64,000 nucleotides of DNA. Source: Marinospirillum sp035271045 (GTDB lineage: Bacteria; Pseudomonadota; Gammaproteobacteria; Pseudomonadales; Halomonadaceae). This document shows positions 9,475 through 18,183 of the stretch, piece after piece (position 1 is the stretch's first letter; each line of letters opens with the position of its first letter). The notes under the pieces are model-generated. The model had not been told where the DNA came from, ran no database searches, and was given only the letters and a program-made list of their open reading frames with translations. Both the position numbers and the translations under genes were made by a program. The stretch lies in NCBI RefSeq assembly GCF_035271045.1, contig NZ_DATESC010000008.1, positions 36,852 through 100,851 of the forward strand, in the 5' to 3' direction.

Positions 9475-10238
9475 GACGTAAGCTGCTGCTGTAGTTTTTC
9501 AACCGTTTTGCTAATAGGCACATCTACTGCTTCTGGCTTTACACTGTCACCACTTAAAGTAAGCTGCCGACCAGCTTTTAAGTCCACACCCGCTACATAA
9601 GCTTGAAACTCAGCCATTTGCTGTTCTTTATAGTCATTAAAAGCTTGGTTAAGATCACTTTTATATTTAGTAAAAGACTTTTGTTGATATTCACTGTATT
9701 CCTGAAAGCTCATTTCAGAAACAGGTTTGGTGCGATAATAAGCCATCTCTTGACCATCCTGTCGCTCAACTGCAACCGAACCCTTAAATAAAGCCACATC
9801 ATTACGCTCAGTTTGACTGCTAACTAAAAACTCAGTGCCTTTAACGCCTATAACAATTAAAGGGGTTTTAGCAATAAACCTATGTCCTTCACGCTGGGAA
9901 ATTTGAAATAAAGCGGCTCCTTCAGCTAAAGATAAACTGTCAACATCTAACACCTCTAAACGGCTGTTTTCTGCTAACACCACTTCTCCACCCACATGAG
10001 CAATAAGTGCTTGTGCTTTAGAAACGGTTTGCACTAGATCACCCGTGCAAAGCGCATAAGGCAATTCAGGATTACGCACAGGAAAAGGAGAGTTAACTTT
10101 AACTAGCTGAACCTGACCTTCCATTCGCTTTAATGAAGCATAAGAGTCACAGGTTTGGGTGGCTGCTAAACCTAAAGATGAATAGATAAAGACTAATAAT
10201 AAAAAAGCTATAGATAAAAAACGCTGATGCATTTTCAT
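9462..10238 (-). CDS. FecR-domain periplasmic protein
   Basis: Exported protein of 258 residues with a cleavable signal peptide (residues about 1-24, hydrophobic FLSIAFLLLVFIYSSLGLAA, then the mature protein starting near TQTC). The FecR-like domain (about 45-150) shows LAENSRLEVLD and TPLIVIGVKGTEFLV, the common core of FecR domains. The C-terminal half is polar and Gln-rich and probably helical. It has no membrane anchor of the FecR sensor kind, so it is not a classical iron anti-sigma factor. First gene of a two-gene operon with the CHASE2 cyclase, which makes it a candidate ligand or modulator of that sensor; this is inference. Confidence 0.8.
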   Translation of the reverse strand: MKMHQRFLSIAFLLLVFIYSSLGLAATQTCDSYASLKRMEGQVQLVKVNSPFPVRNPELPYALCTGDLVQTVSKAQALIAHVGGEVVLAENSRLEVLDVDSLSLAEGAALFQISQREGHRFIAKTPLIVIGVKGTEFLVSSQTERNDVALFKGSVAVERQDGQEMAYYRTKPVSEMSFQEYSEYQQKSFTKYKSDLNQAFNDYKEQQMAEFQAYVAGVDLKAGRQLTLSGDSVKPEAVDVPISKTVEKLQQQLTSWLQ

Positions 10239-10318
10239 TGATTTTAACTCTGCAAATATAGTTTATTATTTGGCGTATGTTACTACATGCTGCAGTTGAT
10301 GTGATTATAAATAAAAAA

Positions 10319-10342
10319 GACCTGCTAGTTACCTAGCAGGTC
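10319..10342 (-). terminator. Rho-independent terminator of the liv operon
   Basis: A perfect 10-bp stem (GACCTGCTAG / CTAGCAGGTC) with a four-base loop. Read on the minus strand it is followed at once by TTTTTTATTT. It lies about 50 bases past the livM stop and before the fecR-type gene, so it separates the two minus-strand units. Confidence 0.88.
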
Positions 10343-10392
10343 AAACAAGGGCACAGAGAAGTTACCCACAGAGCCACATAAAAGCTTAAATC

Positions 10393-11385
10393 TTATTTAA
10401 AGTTTTTCTTTGCAAATTTTTGAATTTCGCCCACGATGCCTGCACGAAATGCCATTACACAGGCAACAAATACTAAACCTAAGATGACGTTAACCCAATC
10501 ACCCAAGGCACTTTGTGCTAATTGGTGTGTTAGCGTTAGTACAAAGGTAGCGCCAACAATGGGGCCAACTAAAGTACCTACACCGCCAACCAGAGTCATT
10601 AGGATAACTTCACCTGACATGTGCCAATGCGCATCGTTCAAAGAGGCTAACTGGAAGACCACTGTTTTAGTGGAGCCAGCTAAACCCGCCAAACCCGCTG
10701 AGATAACAAAAGCCACTAATTTATAAGCATCTACGTTGTATCCTAGCGAAGTTGCGCGAGGTTCGTTTTCACGTATAGCTTTTAACACCTGACCAAAAGG
10801 CGAATGAATGGTGCGCTGAATTAGCATAAAACCTATTAAGAACACCGCTAGTACAAAATAGTACATAGACAGGTTGTTTTCTAAGTCTATAAAGCCAAAC
10901 AGGTGACCACGAGGCACGCCCTGCATTCCATCTTCACCGCCAGTAAAGTCTGCCTGTAGGTAGAAGAAGAACACTAGTTGCGCCAGCGCTAGGGTAATCA
11001 TTGCAAAATAAATACCCTGACGACGAATCGACAAGAGACCAAAGAAAGTACCCAGAATAATGGCGGCTAAAGTACCGACAAGAATACCCACTTCAGGTGT
11101 TACCGCATGCTGGCTAAGTAGGTAACCAGTAAAGTAACCACCGGTTGCCAAGAAAGCAGCGTGTCCAAAAGACAGCAGCCCTGTATAACCAAGCACTAGA
11201 TTAAAAGCACAAGCAAAGAGCGCAAAACACAGAATTTTCATTAGAAAAACTGGGTAAGCAAGGAAAGGAGCAACCAGTGCAATAGCCAGCAAAACAACGT
11301 AAATCATCACACGACGGCGTTTAATGGCTTGTTGCGTTTTTTGTGCTGAACTTACTCTAGCTTTTTTAATTTCAGTACTAGCCAT
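10393..11385 (-). CDS. livM: Branched-chain amino acid-type ABC transporter permease (LivM-like)
   Basis: Inner-membrane permease of a HAAT-family (LIV-type) ABC importer, 330 residues with a basic cytoplasmic N-terminus and about eight to nine hydrophobic helices. The family signatures LGYTGLLSFGHAAFLATGGY and the cytoplasmic coupling stretch AIRENEPRATSLGYN are present. The start has AAGGAGG 8 bases upstream and is 3 bases past the livH stop. Last gene of the operon livG-livF-livK-livH-livM. Substrate assignment to branched-chain amino acids rests on context (valine catabolic genes and a LiuR-type operator), not on the permease itself. Confidence 0.88.
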   Translation of the reverse strand: MASTEIKKARVSSAQKTQQAIKRRRVMIYVVLLAIALVAPFLAYPVFLMKILCFALFACAFNLVLGYTGLLSFGHAAFLATGGYFTGYLLSQHAVTPEVGILVGTLAAIILGTFFGLLSIRRQGIYFAMITLALAQLVFFFYLQADFTGGEDGMQGVPRGHLFGFIDLENNLSMYYFVLAVFLIGFMLIQRTIHSPFGQVLKAIRENEPRATSLGYNVDAYKLVAFVISAGLAGLAGSTKTVVFQLASLNDAHWHMSGEVILMTLVGGVGTLVGPIVGATFVLTLTHQLAQSALGDWVNVILGLVFVACVMAFRAGIVGEIQKFAKKNFK

Positions 11386-11388
11386 GGT

Positions 11389-12276
11389 CTATGCCTCCTT
11401 ACCAAATAGTCCTGCTGGGCGCAGCAGTAGTACAAATATCATTACTAAGAAAATTACCGTATTCGATGCCTCTGGGTAATAAACTTTGGTGAGTCCTTCA
11501 ACAATACCCATTGCTAAGCCGGTAATAATTGCGCCCATAATAGAGCCCATACCACCAATAACCACCACTGCAAATACCACAATTAATAAGTTAGCACCCA
11601 TACCTGGAGCAACTGAGTAGATAGGTGCAGCTAATACGCCGGCAAAGGCGGCCAGTGCCACACCAAAACCATAAGTTAAAGTAACTAACAAGGGTACGTT
11701 AATACCAAAAGCTTGCATGATTGCAGGATTTTCAGTACCTGCTCGTAAGTAACCACCCAGCTTAGTTTTTTCAATTAAAAACCAAACGGCAATACAAACA
11801 ACCAACGCAATAGCAACAATCCAACCACGGTAATAGGGTAGGAACATAAAGCCTAGATTAACACCACCACTAAGCTCGCTGGGTACTGGATAGCGATTCC
11901 CAGAAACACCAAACAAATTAGTAAATAAACCTTGGATAATCAGTGCTAAACCAAAAGTAAGTAGCAAACCATAAATATGGTCAATATGCGTAATACGACG
12001 TAATAAGTAACGTTCTATTAATGCACCAATAGTACCCACAATAATGGGTGCTAAAAACAAAGCAGCCCAATAGTTAATACCGAGTAAATTTAATAGTAGA
12101 TAAGCGGCAAAAGCCCCCAGCATATACTGGGCACCATGCGCAAAATTGATTATCTTGAGCAGGCCAAAAATAATTGCTAACCCAAGGCTCAAAAGAGCAT
12201 AAAAAGCGCCGTTAATCAGACCTAGCAACAGCTGACCGAAAAATGCGGCTGCAGGCACTCCAAATATCATGGTCAT
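11389..12276 (-). CDS. livH: Branched-chain amino acid-type ABC transporter permease (LivH-like)
   Basis: Second permease of the LIV-type importer, 295 residues. Hydrophobic throughout with the LivH hallmarks NGAFYALLSLGLAIIFGLLKIINFAHG and the coupling-loop region AGTENPAIMQAFGIN (only part quoted). ATG at 12276 is chosen because AAAGGA lies about 10 bases upstream; an in-frame TTG at 12297 would place that site inside the gene. Separated from livK by 76 bases that contain a strong hairpin, which may lower permease output relative to the binding protein. Confidence 0.88.
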   Translation of the reverse strand: MTMIFGVPAAAFFGQLLLGLINGAFYALLSLGLAIIFGLLKIINFAHGAQYMLGAFAAYLLLNLLGINYWAALFLAPIIVGTIGALIERYLLRRITHIDHIYGLLLTFGLALIIQGLFTNLFGVSGNRYPVPSELSGGVNLGFMFLPYYRGWIVAIALVVCIAVWFLIEKTKLGGYLRAGTENPAIMQAFGINVPLLVTLTYGFGVALAAFAGVLAAPIYSVAPGMGANLLIVVFAVVVIGGMGSIMGAIITGLAMGIVEGLTKVYYPEASNTVIFLVMIFVLLLRPAGLFGKEA

Positions 12277-12312
12277 CTGCGTACCATCCTTTAACAAAAT
12301 TCTTATTTATAA

Positions 12313-12335
12313 AGCGGGGTCAGAAGGACCCCGCT
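12313..12335 (-). promoter_or_regulatory. Intercistronic hairpin between livK and livH
   Basis: Nine-bp GC-rich inverted repeat (AGCGGGGTC / GACCCCGCT) with a five-base loop, 18 bases past the livK stop. The following minus-strand bases are TTATAAATAAG, a weak U tract, so it is more likely an mRNA-stabilising or partial attenuation hairpin than a full terminator. Such elements commonly keep the binding protein more abundant than the permeases. Confidence 0.6.
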
Positions 12336-12352
12336 AATCTATTTCTAATGAC

Positions 12353-13564
12353 TTATTTTTTTACCAAAGAGCAGTTGCTCTCTGATAATGGACGGAAAGC
12401 ACTATCGGCTGGAATGGTACGAATAATCTTGTATAGATCCCAAGGGTTCTTAGATTCAGCAGGCGTTTTAACTTGGGCTAGGTACATATCGTGCACCATA
12501 CGGCCATCTTCACGGATGTAGCCACCCTTAGTGAACATGTCGTTAACCTTGTTTTTAGCCATTTCAGCGCGAACTATTTTGGCATTGTCACTACCTGTTG
12601 TTTCTACTGCTTTTAGGTAATGCATGGTGCTTGAGTAAATACCGGCATGAACCATACTTGGGCGAGCGTTAGTACGCTTATAGAAGTCATCTGACCAAGC
12701 ACGCGCTTCTTTGTCTTTATCCCAGTACCAACCGGTTACTAGCTGAATACCTTGCGCAGTTTTTACACCCAAAGCGTGAACGTCAGTAAGGAAGAAAAGT
12801 AGAGCAGCAACAGTTTGACCCGATTGCGCTAAGCCAAATTCACCTGCGGTAATGACCGAGTTAACGGTATCGCCACCGGCGTTAGCAAAACCAACCACCT
12901 GAGCGCCTGAAGCCTGTGCTTGTAAGATATAAGAAGAGAAGTCACTAGTGGCGAGTGGGTGACGAACCGTGCCTACAATTTTGCCGCCTTCGCGTTCAAC
13001 AACGGTACGCACGTCACTTTCAAGAGAGTGACCAAACGCATAGTCAGCAGTCACGATAAACCAATTTTTGCCACCTTCAGCAACGATGGCCGAGGCTGTT
13101 GAGTTAGCTAATGGGTAAGTATCGTAAGCCCAGTGAATGTGGTTAGGAGAACAATGTTCGTTGGTAATACTTGAAGCAGCAGAACCATTAACAAGACCAA
13201 TCGCATCTGAACCATTCAACACTTTAGTCGCTGCGATAGTTACGGAGGAAGCAACTAAACCTGCAACCATGTCAACCTTGTCGCTATCCAACCACTGACG
13301 AACAGTACTTGAAGCTACGTCTGGGCTATTACGGTCATCCGCATTCATTACAACGATTTTTTTACCTTTAACCGTACCGCCAAAGTCTTCAACGGCCATA
13401 CGCAAGGCTTCTAAACCATTAGGGCCAGCTAGATCGCGGTAGGTACCCGACATATCTGCTAGATAACCAATACGCACTTCATTATCGGTGATTGCTGCCT
13501 GAGCAGCTCCTGCGGTCATTGCGGTTGCCACTGCTGCGGTTAATACTTTTTTTATTAGTTTCAT
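12353..13564 (-). CDS. livK: LIV-type ABC transporter substrate-binding protein
   Basis: Periplasmic binding protein (type I fold) of the LIV-type importer. 403 residues with a signal peptide: KKVL at the N-terminus, a hydrophobic stretch and a predicted cut after GAAQA near residue 23. The mature part has the family opening VRIGYLADMSGTYRDLAGPNGLEALRMA (part only) and the central VTADYAFGHSLESDV. The protein is closer to the broad ABC-SBP family for amino acids and aromatic acids than to E. coli LivK, so the ligand is not certain; the valine/leucine catabolic context argues for branched-chain amino acids or their keto acids. Confidence 0.86.
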   Translation of the reverse strand: MKLIKKVLTAAVATAMTAGAAQAAITDNEVRIGYLADMSGTYRDLAGPNGLEALRMAVEDFGGTVKGKKIVVMNADDRNSPDVASSTVRQWLDSDKVDMVAGLVASSVTIAATKVLNGSDAIGLVNGSAASSITNEHCSPNHIHWAYDTYPLANSTASAIVAEGGKNWFIVTADYAFGHSLESDVRTVVEREGGKIVGTVRHPLATSDFSSYILQAQASGAQVVGFANAGGDTVNSVITAGEFGLAQSGQTVAALLFFLTDVHALGVKTAQGIQLVTGWYWDKDKEARAWSDDFYKRTNARPSMVHAGIYSSTMHYLKAVETTGSDNAKIVRAEMAKNKVNDMFTKGGYIREDGRMVHDMYLAQVKTPAESKNPWDLYKIIRTIPADSAFRPLSESNCSLVKK

Positions 13565-13613
13565 GCTTAATACCCCATTGCCTTATTGGCTTTTGTTGTT
13601 GTTTTTAATTGAA

Positions 13614-14324
13614 TCAAACACCCAAATAGGTGTTAAGTATGTCTTGTTTGCTGTCTAATTCATCCTTTTTAATTTCTTCAACAATTTGACCGTGCTCCAT
13701 TAAATAATGGCGGTCGGCAATCGGTGCTGCAAAACGAAAATTCTGCTCAACCAATAAAATAGTTAAACCTTTTTCTTTAAGCTGCATTAATACTTCGGCT
13801 AGTTTTTGTACGATAACAGGGGCTAAGCCTTCCGTTATTTCGTCTAGCAACAACATATTAGCACCCGTGCGTAAAATACGCGCTAAAGCCAACATTTGCT
13901 GTTCACCACCTGAAAGACGCGTACCCACACTTTTACGACGCTCGTAAAGGTTAGGGAACATCGCATAGATTTCATCCAGTGACATACCACCGCTGCGGAC
14001 GGTTGGTGGTAACAATAAATTTTCTTCTACGTTAAGGCTTGAAAAAATAGCACGCTCTTCTGGGCAATAACCAACACCTAAACGCGCAATATGGTGCGGT
14101 GCAGTGTTAATGGTTTCGTTACCATTAATCATAATCGAACCCGTACGGCGGCTGACCATATTCATAATGGATTTTAATGTAGTGCTGCGACCCGAACCAT
14201 TACGACCTAACAAGGTAACTAACTCACCTCGGTTTATATGCAAATCTAAACCGTGCAAAATGTGTGATTCGCCGTAATAAGAGTGAAGATCAGTAATACG
14301 CAGCTGCTCATAAGCCTTACTCAT
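13614..14324 (-). CDS. livF: LIV-type ABC transporter ATP-binding protein (LivF-like)
   Basis: Cytoplasmic ATPase subunit of the importer, 236 residues. The LivF-type N-terminus LHSYYGESHILHGLDL is followed by a Walker A that reads GRNGSGRST: the conserved lysine is arginine (codon CGC on the minus strand). Signature motif LSGGEQQMLALAR, Walker B MLLLDEITEGL and the switch His region VEQN are otherwise normal. Start ATG overlaps the livG stop (ATGA) and has AGGAGGA upstream, indicating translational coupling. The K-to-R change could reduce ATP hydrolysis in this subunit, leaving LivG with the standard Walker A. Confidence 0.9.
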   Translation of the reverse strand: MSKAYEQLRITDLHSYYGESHILHGLDLHINRGELVTLLGRNGSGRSTTLKSIMNMVSRRTGSIMINGNETINTAPHHIARLGVGYCPEERAIFSSLNVEENLLLPPTVRSGGMSLDEIYAMFPNLYERRKSVGTRLSGGEQQMLALARILRTGANMLLLDEITEGLAPVIVQKLAEVLMQLKEKGLTILLVEQNFRFAAPIADRHYLMEHGQIVEEIKKDELDSKQDILNTYLGV

Positions 14325-15097
14325 GCTTCTTCCTCCTGATGCTGATCCGCTTCAGTACCCATGTAAGCTTCCCGCACTTGAGGGTTAGCCGACACAGTCG
14401 CGTAATCACCTTCAGCAATTACAGCACCACGCGCCAAAACAGTGACTTGATTACACAAGGTGCTAACAACACGCAAGTTATGCTCAACCATCAGAATAGT
14501 ACGCCCTACTGCTGCTTTACGAATAAGCTCCGTCACACGATCAACGTCTTCCAAACCCATACCTTGGGTTGGTTCATCTAGCAGCATAATGGTAGGTTCC
14601 ATTGCCAGTGTCGTGGCTAATTCAAGCGCACGCTTACGACCATAAGGCAGCTCAATAGTTACATTATCAGCATATTCATCTAAACCCACCGACTCTAACA
14701 ATTCCATTGCACGGTCATTTAATTGGTTTAAAACTTTTTCACTTTTCCAAAAATGAAAAGAGTTACCCATTGGGCGCTGTAAAGCAACACGCACGTTTTC
14801 TAACACAGTCATGTGCGGGAAAACTGCCGAAATCTGGAACGAACGCACCACACCCAAACGCGCAATTTCACTTGACTTCATTTTAACGATGGATTTACCA
14901 CGGTATAAAATATCGCCACGCGTAACAGGCAGGTATTTAGTAAGCAGGTTGAAAAGCGTGGTTTTACCTGCACCGTTAGGGCCGATAAGCGCATGAATAC
15001 TGCCTTCTTTCACTTGCAGGTTAACCGAGTCAACAGCAGTGAAGCCGCGAAACTCTTTAGTCAGACCTCGCGTTTCTAACACGAACTCCTGGCTCAT
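14321..15097 (-). CDS. livG: LIV-type ABC transporter ATP-binding protein (LivG-like)
   Basis: Second ATPase of the importer, 258 residues. Walker A GPNGAGKTTLFNLLT is canonical. The signature segment is LPYGRKRALELATTLA, the form normal for LivG (LSGGQ replaced by LPYGxxR), followed by Walker B IMLLDEPTQGMG. The C-terminal YMGTE is typical of LivG. First gene of the transporter operon; the 157-base upstream region holds a LiuR-type operator and an inverted repeat. Confidence 0.92.
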   Translation of the reverse strand: MSQEFVLETRGLTKEFRGFTAVDSVNLQVKEGSIHALIGPNGAGKTTLFNLLTKYLPVTRGDILYRGKSIVKMKSSEIARLGVVRSFQISAVFPHMTVLENVRVALQRPMGNSFHFWKSEKVLNQLNDRAMELLESVGLDEYADNVTIELPYGRKRALELATTLAMEPTIMLLDEPTQGMGLEDVDRVTELIRKAAVGRTILMVEHNLRVVSTLCNQVTVLARGAVIAEGDYATVSANPQVREAYMGTEADQHQEEEA

Positions 15098-15151
15098 TGT
15101 AAATCCTCTTGCTGTGGGTTTAACCCTGTTATTTTTATACCAGCTAACTTT

Positions 15152-15222
15152 AGAGCTTGTAGAACTGATTTTTTATGACCTTGACGTAAACGTAAACCAT
15201 AAACACCATTCCTACAAGCTCT
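15152..15222. repeat. 11-bp inverted repeat flanking the livG operator
   Basis: AGAGCTTGTAG at 15152-15162 is repeated in inverse as CTACAAGCTCT at 15212-15222, with 49 bases between. The LiuR-type operator at 15181-15196 lies inside. It may be a small repeated palindromic element or a long-range leader hairpin; nothing else in this 157-base gap looks coding. Confidence 0.6.
15181..15196. promoter_or_regulatory. Putative LiuR operator upstream of livG
   Basis: TTGACGTAAACGTAAA, an imperfect 16-bp palindrome nearly identical to sites at 21348, 22335 and 46317. The form matches the MerR-type LiuR motif known from comparative genomics of branched-chain amino acid degradation. It lies 84 bases upstream of the livG ATG, so it probably controls the transporter operon. 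Confidence 0.72.
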
Positions 15223-15254
15223 GTTTTAGATTTTTTTGCGATTTTTAACTTAAA

Positions 15255-17147
15255 TTACGTTTTAGTTATGCCTGCCGCTTTTAATGATGCGCTAATCTCT
15301 GGAAGAATGGATAAATCATCAATGGTTGAAGGCGGTGCATAATCTTCACCTTCAGCAATTTTACGCAAAATAGCACGTAAAATTTTACCGGAACGTGTTT
15401 TAGGCAAACGATCAACCACTAACGCTTTTTGAAAACAGGCTAATGCCCCTATTTTCTCACGCACTAAAGCAATTAGCTGTTTTTCTAACTCAGCAGGCTC
15501 AATTTTAACGCCATCTTTAAGTAGAATAAGACCTATTGGCAACTGACCTTTTAGATCATCAGAAACCGCAATCACTGCACATTCAGCAACCGCTGGGTGA
15601 GTGGCAACCACTTCTTCCATTTCGCCGGTCGATAAACGGTGTCCAGAGACATTAATGACATCATCGGTACGGCCCATAATGTACACAAAACCGTCTTTGT
15701 CGATATAACCACCATCACCCGTGTGGTAATAACCCTTAAAAGTTTGCAAGTAAGAGCTTAGGTAACGCTGATGATCGCCCCAAAGTGTTTGTGCCACACC
15801 CGGTGGTAAAGGCAGCTTAATAACAATAGAACCCATTTCATCCGGCGCAGCTTGCGAACCATCCACACGCAATACCTGCACGTTATAACCCGGCACGCCT
15901 TGGTTAGTAGACCCCATGCGTACATCACTCTCACCCATACCCGTTAAGGGCGCAGTTACAGGCCAGCCTGTTTCTGTTTGCCACCAGTGGTCAAACACTG
16001 GCTTTTGCGACATTTCACGCAACCAATGGTAGGTAGGTGAATCGAGTTTTTCTCCTGCCACAAAAATGTGTTTTAGTGAAGAGACATCGTATTGACGGAA
16101 CAACTCACCTTCTGGATCTTCTTTACGAATAGCACGAAAAGCAGTAGGCGCACAGAAGATACCGTTCACGCCATATTCCTGAATCACTCGCCATAATGCA
16201 CCAGCATCAGGGGTACGCACAGGCTTACCTTCATAAAATACGGTTGTACAACCACCGATTAACGGGCCATACATAATAAACGAGTGACCAACCACCCAAC
16301 CAATATCAGAAATACCCCACCAAACATCGCCTTCTTGCATATTGTAAATATTACGCAGGGCAAAGTTTAATGCTACAGCATAACTGCCATTATCACGCAG
16401 TACACCCTTGGGCTTACCTGTCGTGCCCGAGGTATACATAATGTACAAGGGGTCAGTAGCAGCCATCGGTTCACAATCTGCTGGCTGTACATCTTTTTGA
16501 ATTGCGTACCAATCTAAATCACGCCCAGCAATCATTTCTGCTTTAACTTCAGGGCGTTGCAACATAATGACCTTTTCAGGCTTATGCGTTGCTTGCTCAA
16601 TCGCTACATCAACCAATGGTTTGTATTCAATGATTTTAGTGAATTCGATACCACAAGAAGCCGATAAAACAATTTTTGGTTTGGAATCATCAATCCGCAC
16701 ACCCAATTCATGGGCAGCAAAGCCTCCAAAAACAACCGAGTGAATCGCACCAATGCGCGAACAAGCCAACATAGCAATACCGGCTTCTGGCACCATTGGC
16801 ATATAAATCACCACGCCATCACCTTTGCCTATACCCTGCGCTTTTAGTGCGCCAGCAAACAAAGCAACGGCATCTAAGAGTTCTTTGTAGGTATAGGTTT
16901 TTTTGGTGTTGGTAACGGGTGAGTCATAAATTAACGCAATGCGGTCGCCTTTACCGGCAGCAACGTGACGATCCAGCGCTAAAAAGCAGGTGTTCAATTC
17001 ACCATCGGCATACCAAGTATGTGTGCCGTCTGAATTTTCTTGCAAAATTTGGGTCGGTTTTTTGTACCAATCAAGCTGATCGGCCTGCTCTGCCCAAAAC
17101 TCACTTGGGTTTTGAAGGGCACGCGCACGCGCTTCTTGTGCTTGCAT
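15255..17147 (-). CDS. prpE: Propionyl-CoA synthetase-like acyl-CoA synthetase (PrpE/ACSS3 type)
   Basis: ATP-dependent acyl-CoA ligase, 630 residues, the length of PrpE (about 628). It would activate propionate or a similar short acid through an acyl-adenylate. Adenylation motif YTSGTTGKPKG, the acetyl-/propionyl-CoA synthetase block WGISDIGWVVGHSFIMYGPL (part), WWQTETGWPV and HTGDGGYIDKDGFVYIMGRTDD (part) are present, and the C-terminal PKTRSGKILRAILR carries the catalytic and acetylatable lysine. PrpE-type features such as ALIYDSPVTNTKKTYTYKEL distinguish it from acetyl-CoA synthetase. GAGGT lies 6 bases before the ATG. Placed between the transporter and the valine genes, it could salvage propionate produced from valine; specificity is inferred. 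Confidence 0.85.
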   Translation of the reverse strand: MQAQEARARALQNPSEFWAEQADQLDWYKKPTQILQENSDGTHTWYADGELNTCFLALDRHVAAGKGDRIALIYDSPVTNTKKTYTYKELLDAVALFAGALKAQGIGKGDGVVIYMPMVPEAGIAMLACSRIGAIHSVVFGGFAAHELGVRIDDSKPKIVLSASCGIEFTKIIEYKPLVDVAIEQATHKPEKVIMLQRPEVKAEMIAGRDLDWYAIQKDVQPADCEPMAATDPLYIMYTSGTTGKPKGVLRDNGSYAVALNFALRNIYNMQEGDVWWGISDIGWVVGHSFIMYGPLIGGCTTVFYEGKPVRTPDAGALWRVIQEYGVNGIFCAPTAFRAIRKEDPEGELFRQYDVSSLKHIFVAGEKLDSPTYHWLREMSQKPVFDHWWQTETGWPVTAPLTGMGESDVRMGSTNQGVPGYNVQVLRVDGSQAAPDEMGSIVIKLPLPPGVAQTLWGDHQRYLSSYLQTFKGYYHTGDGGYIDKDGFVYIMGRTDDVINVSGHRLSTGEMEEVVATHPAVAECAVIAVSDDLKGQLPIGLILLKDGVKIEPAELEKQLIALVREKIGALACFQKALVVDRLPKTRSGKILRAILRKIAEGEDYAPPSTIDDLSILPEISASLKAAGITKT

Positions 17148-17238
17148 AATAAGACCTCATGTCTGTTTATTTTTATGGTGAGGCAAAGCAGGGTAAGTAA
17201 CGCTACCCTGCTTCTAATTCTAATTCATCAACGATAGA

Positions 17239-18123
17239 CTATTCAGCAAACATCTGTTGAATGCTAGAAAAATCTAATCCGCCATTACCCTTTTGAGCAT
17301 GCAATGCAAACAAGTTACGCGCCAAAGAACCCATCGGAATGGATGACTTGCTGCTAAGGGCTGTTTCCCAAGCTAAACCTAAGTCTTTAGCCATTAAATC
17401 AACCTGGAAACCGCCTTGATAGCCATTGGAAGCGGGCACACCTTCCATTACACCCGGCCAAGGATTATAAACATTCAACACCCAGTTAGCACCTGAGCTT
17501 TGCTTCATAATCTCTGATAATACCGCTGGGTCTAAACCATTTTTAGCGCCTAACGCTAATGCTTCTGTCGTGCCCGCCATTAAAATAGAAAGCAGCATAT
17601 TATTACAAGCTTTAGCAACTTGACCCGCACCCGCTTCACCGGCGTGAAAAATATTCTTGCCCATATTTTCTAATAATGGTTTAGCCTGAGCAAAATCGTC
17701 AGCGCTGCCGCCTACAATAAAGCTAAGCGTGCCAGCGGTTGCGCCGCCCACACCACCAGAAACTGGCGCATCAATAAACTTAATGCCTTTTTCTAGTGCC
17801 GCTTTACTCACTTGGCGCGAAGTTTCAGCAGCAATGGTGGACGAATCAATAACCAAAGTACCCGCAGGCAACTGGCTGAACAAACCCGCTTCACCTAGGT
17901 ATAAACCGGCAACGTGTTGGCTAGCTGGTAGCATAGAAACAACCACTTCAGCACCAACCACTGCTTCTGCCGCTGAACTTGCAGCTGTACCACCTGCTGC
18001 TGCTAAGGCTTTTAGTGCTTCAGCGCTTAAATCAAAACCTGTGACTGTATGGCCTGCTTTAACTAGGTTGTGAGCCATAGGGCCGCCCATGTTACCCAAA
18101 CCTATAAATGCGACTTTACTCAT
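17239..18123 (-). CDS. mmsB: 3-hydroxyisobutyrate dehydrogenase
   Basis: NAD-dependent oxidation of 3-hydroxyisobutyrate to methylmalonate semialdehyde in valine breakdown. 294 residues, standard length. Rossmann motif FIGLGNMGGPMAHNL at the N-terminus, substrate-binding DAPVSGGVGGA near residue 118, and GAGQVAKACNNM with the catalytic Lys near 170 identify the beta-hydroxyacid dehydrogenase family; the SSGANWVLNVYNPWPGV stretch (HIBADH type) points to hydroxyisobutyrate. GGAG precedes the ATG. Downstream of the hydrolase, hydratase and dehydrogenase genes in pathway order. No mmsA (semialdehyde dehydrogenase) is adjacent. Confidence 0.93.
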   Translation of the reverse strand: MSKVAFIGLGNMGGPMAHNLVKAGHTVTGFDLSAEALKALAAAGGTAASSAAEAVVGAEVVVSMLPASQHVAGLYLGEAGLFSQLPAGTLVIDSSTIAAETSRQVSKAALEKGIKFIDAPVSGGVGGATAGTLSFIVGGSADDFAQAKPLLENMGKNIFHAGEAGAGQVAKACNNMLLSILMAGTTEALALGAKNGLDPAVLSEIMKQSSGANWVLNVYNPWPGVMEGVPASNGYQGGFQVDLMAKDLGLAWETALSSKSSIPMGSLARNLFALHAQKGNGGLDFSSIQQMFAE

Positions 18124-18183
18124 AAACTAACTCCATCTTGTTTTTTATTTTAAATAGCTTTTTTATAATTAGCTGTCTTTTAT

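Noticed and set aside
12313..12335. Full terminator between livK and livH
   Set aside because: The U tract is poor and the permease genes downstream need the same transcript.
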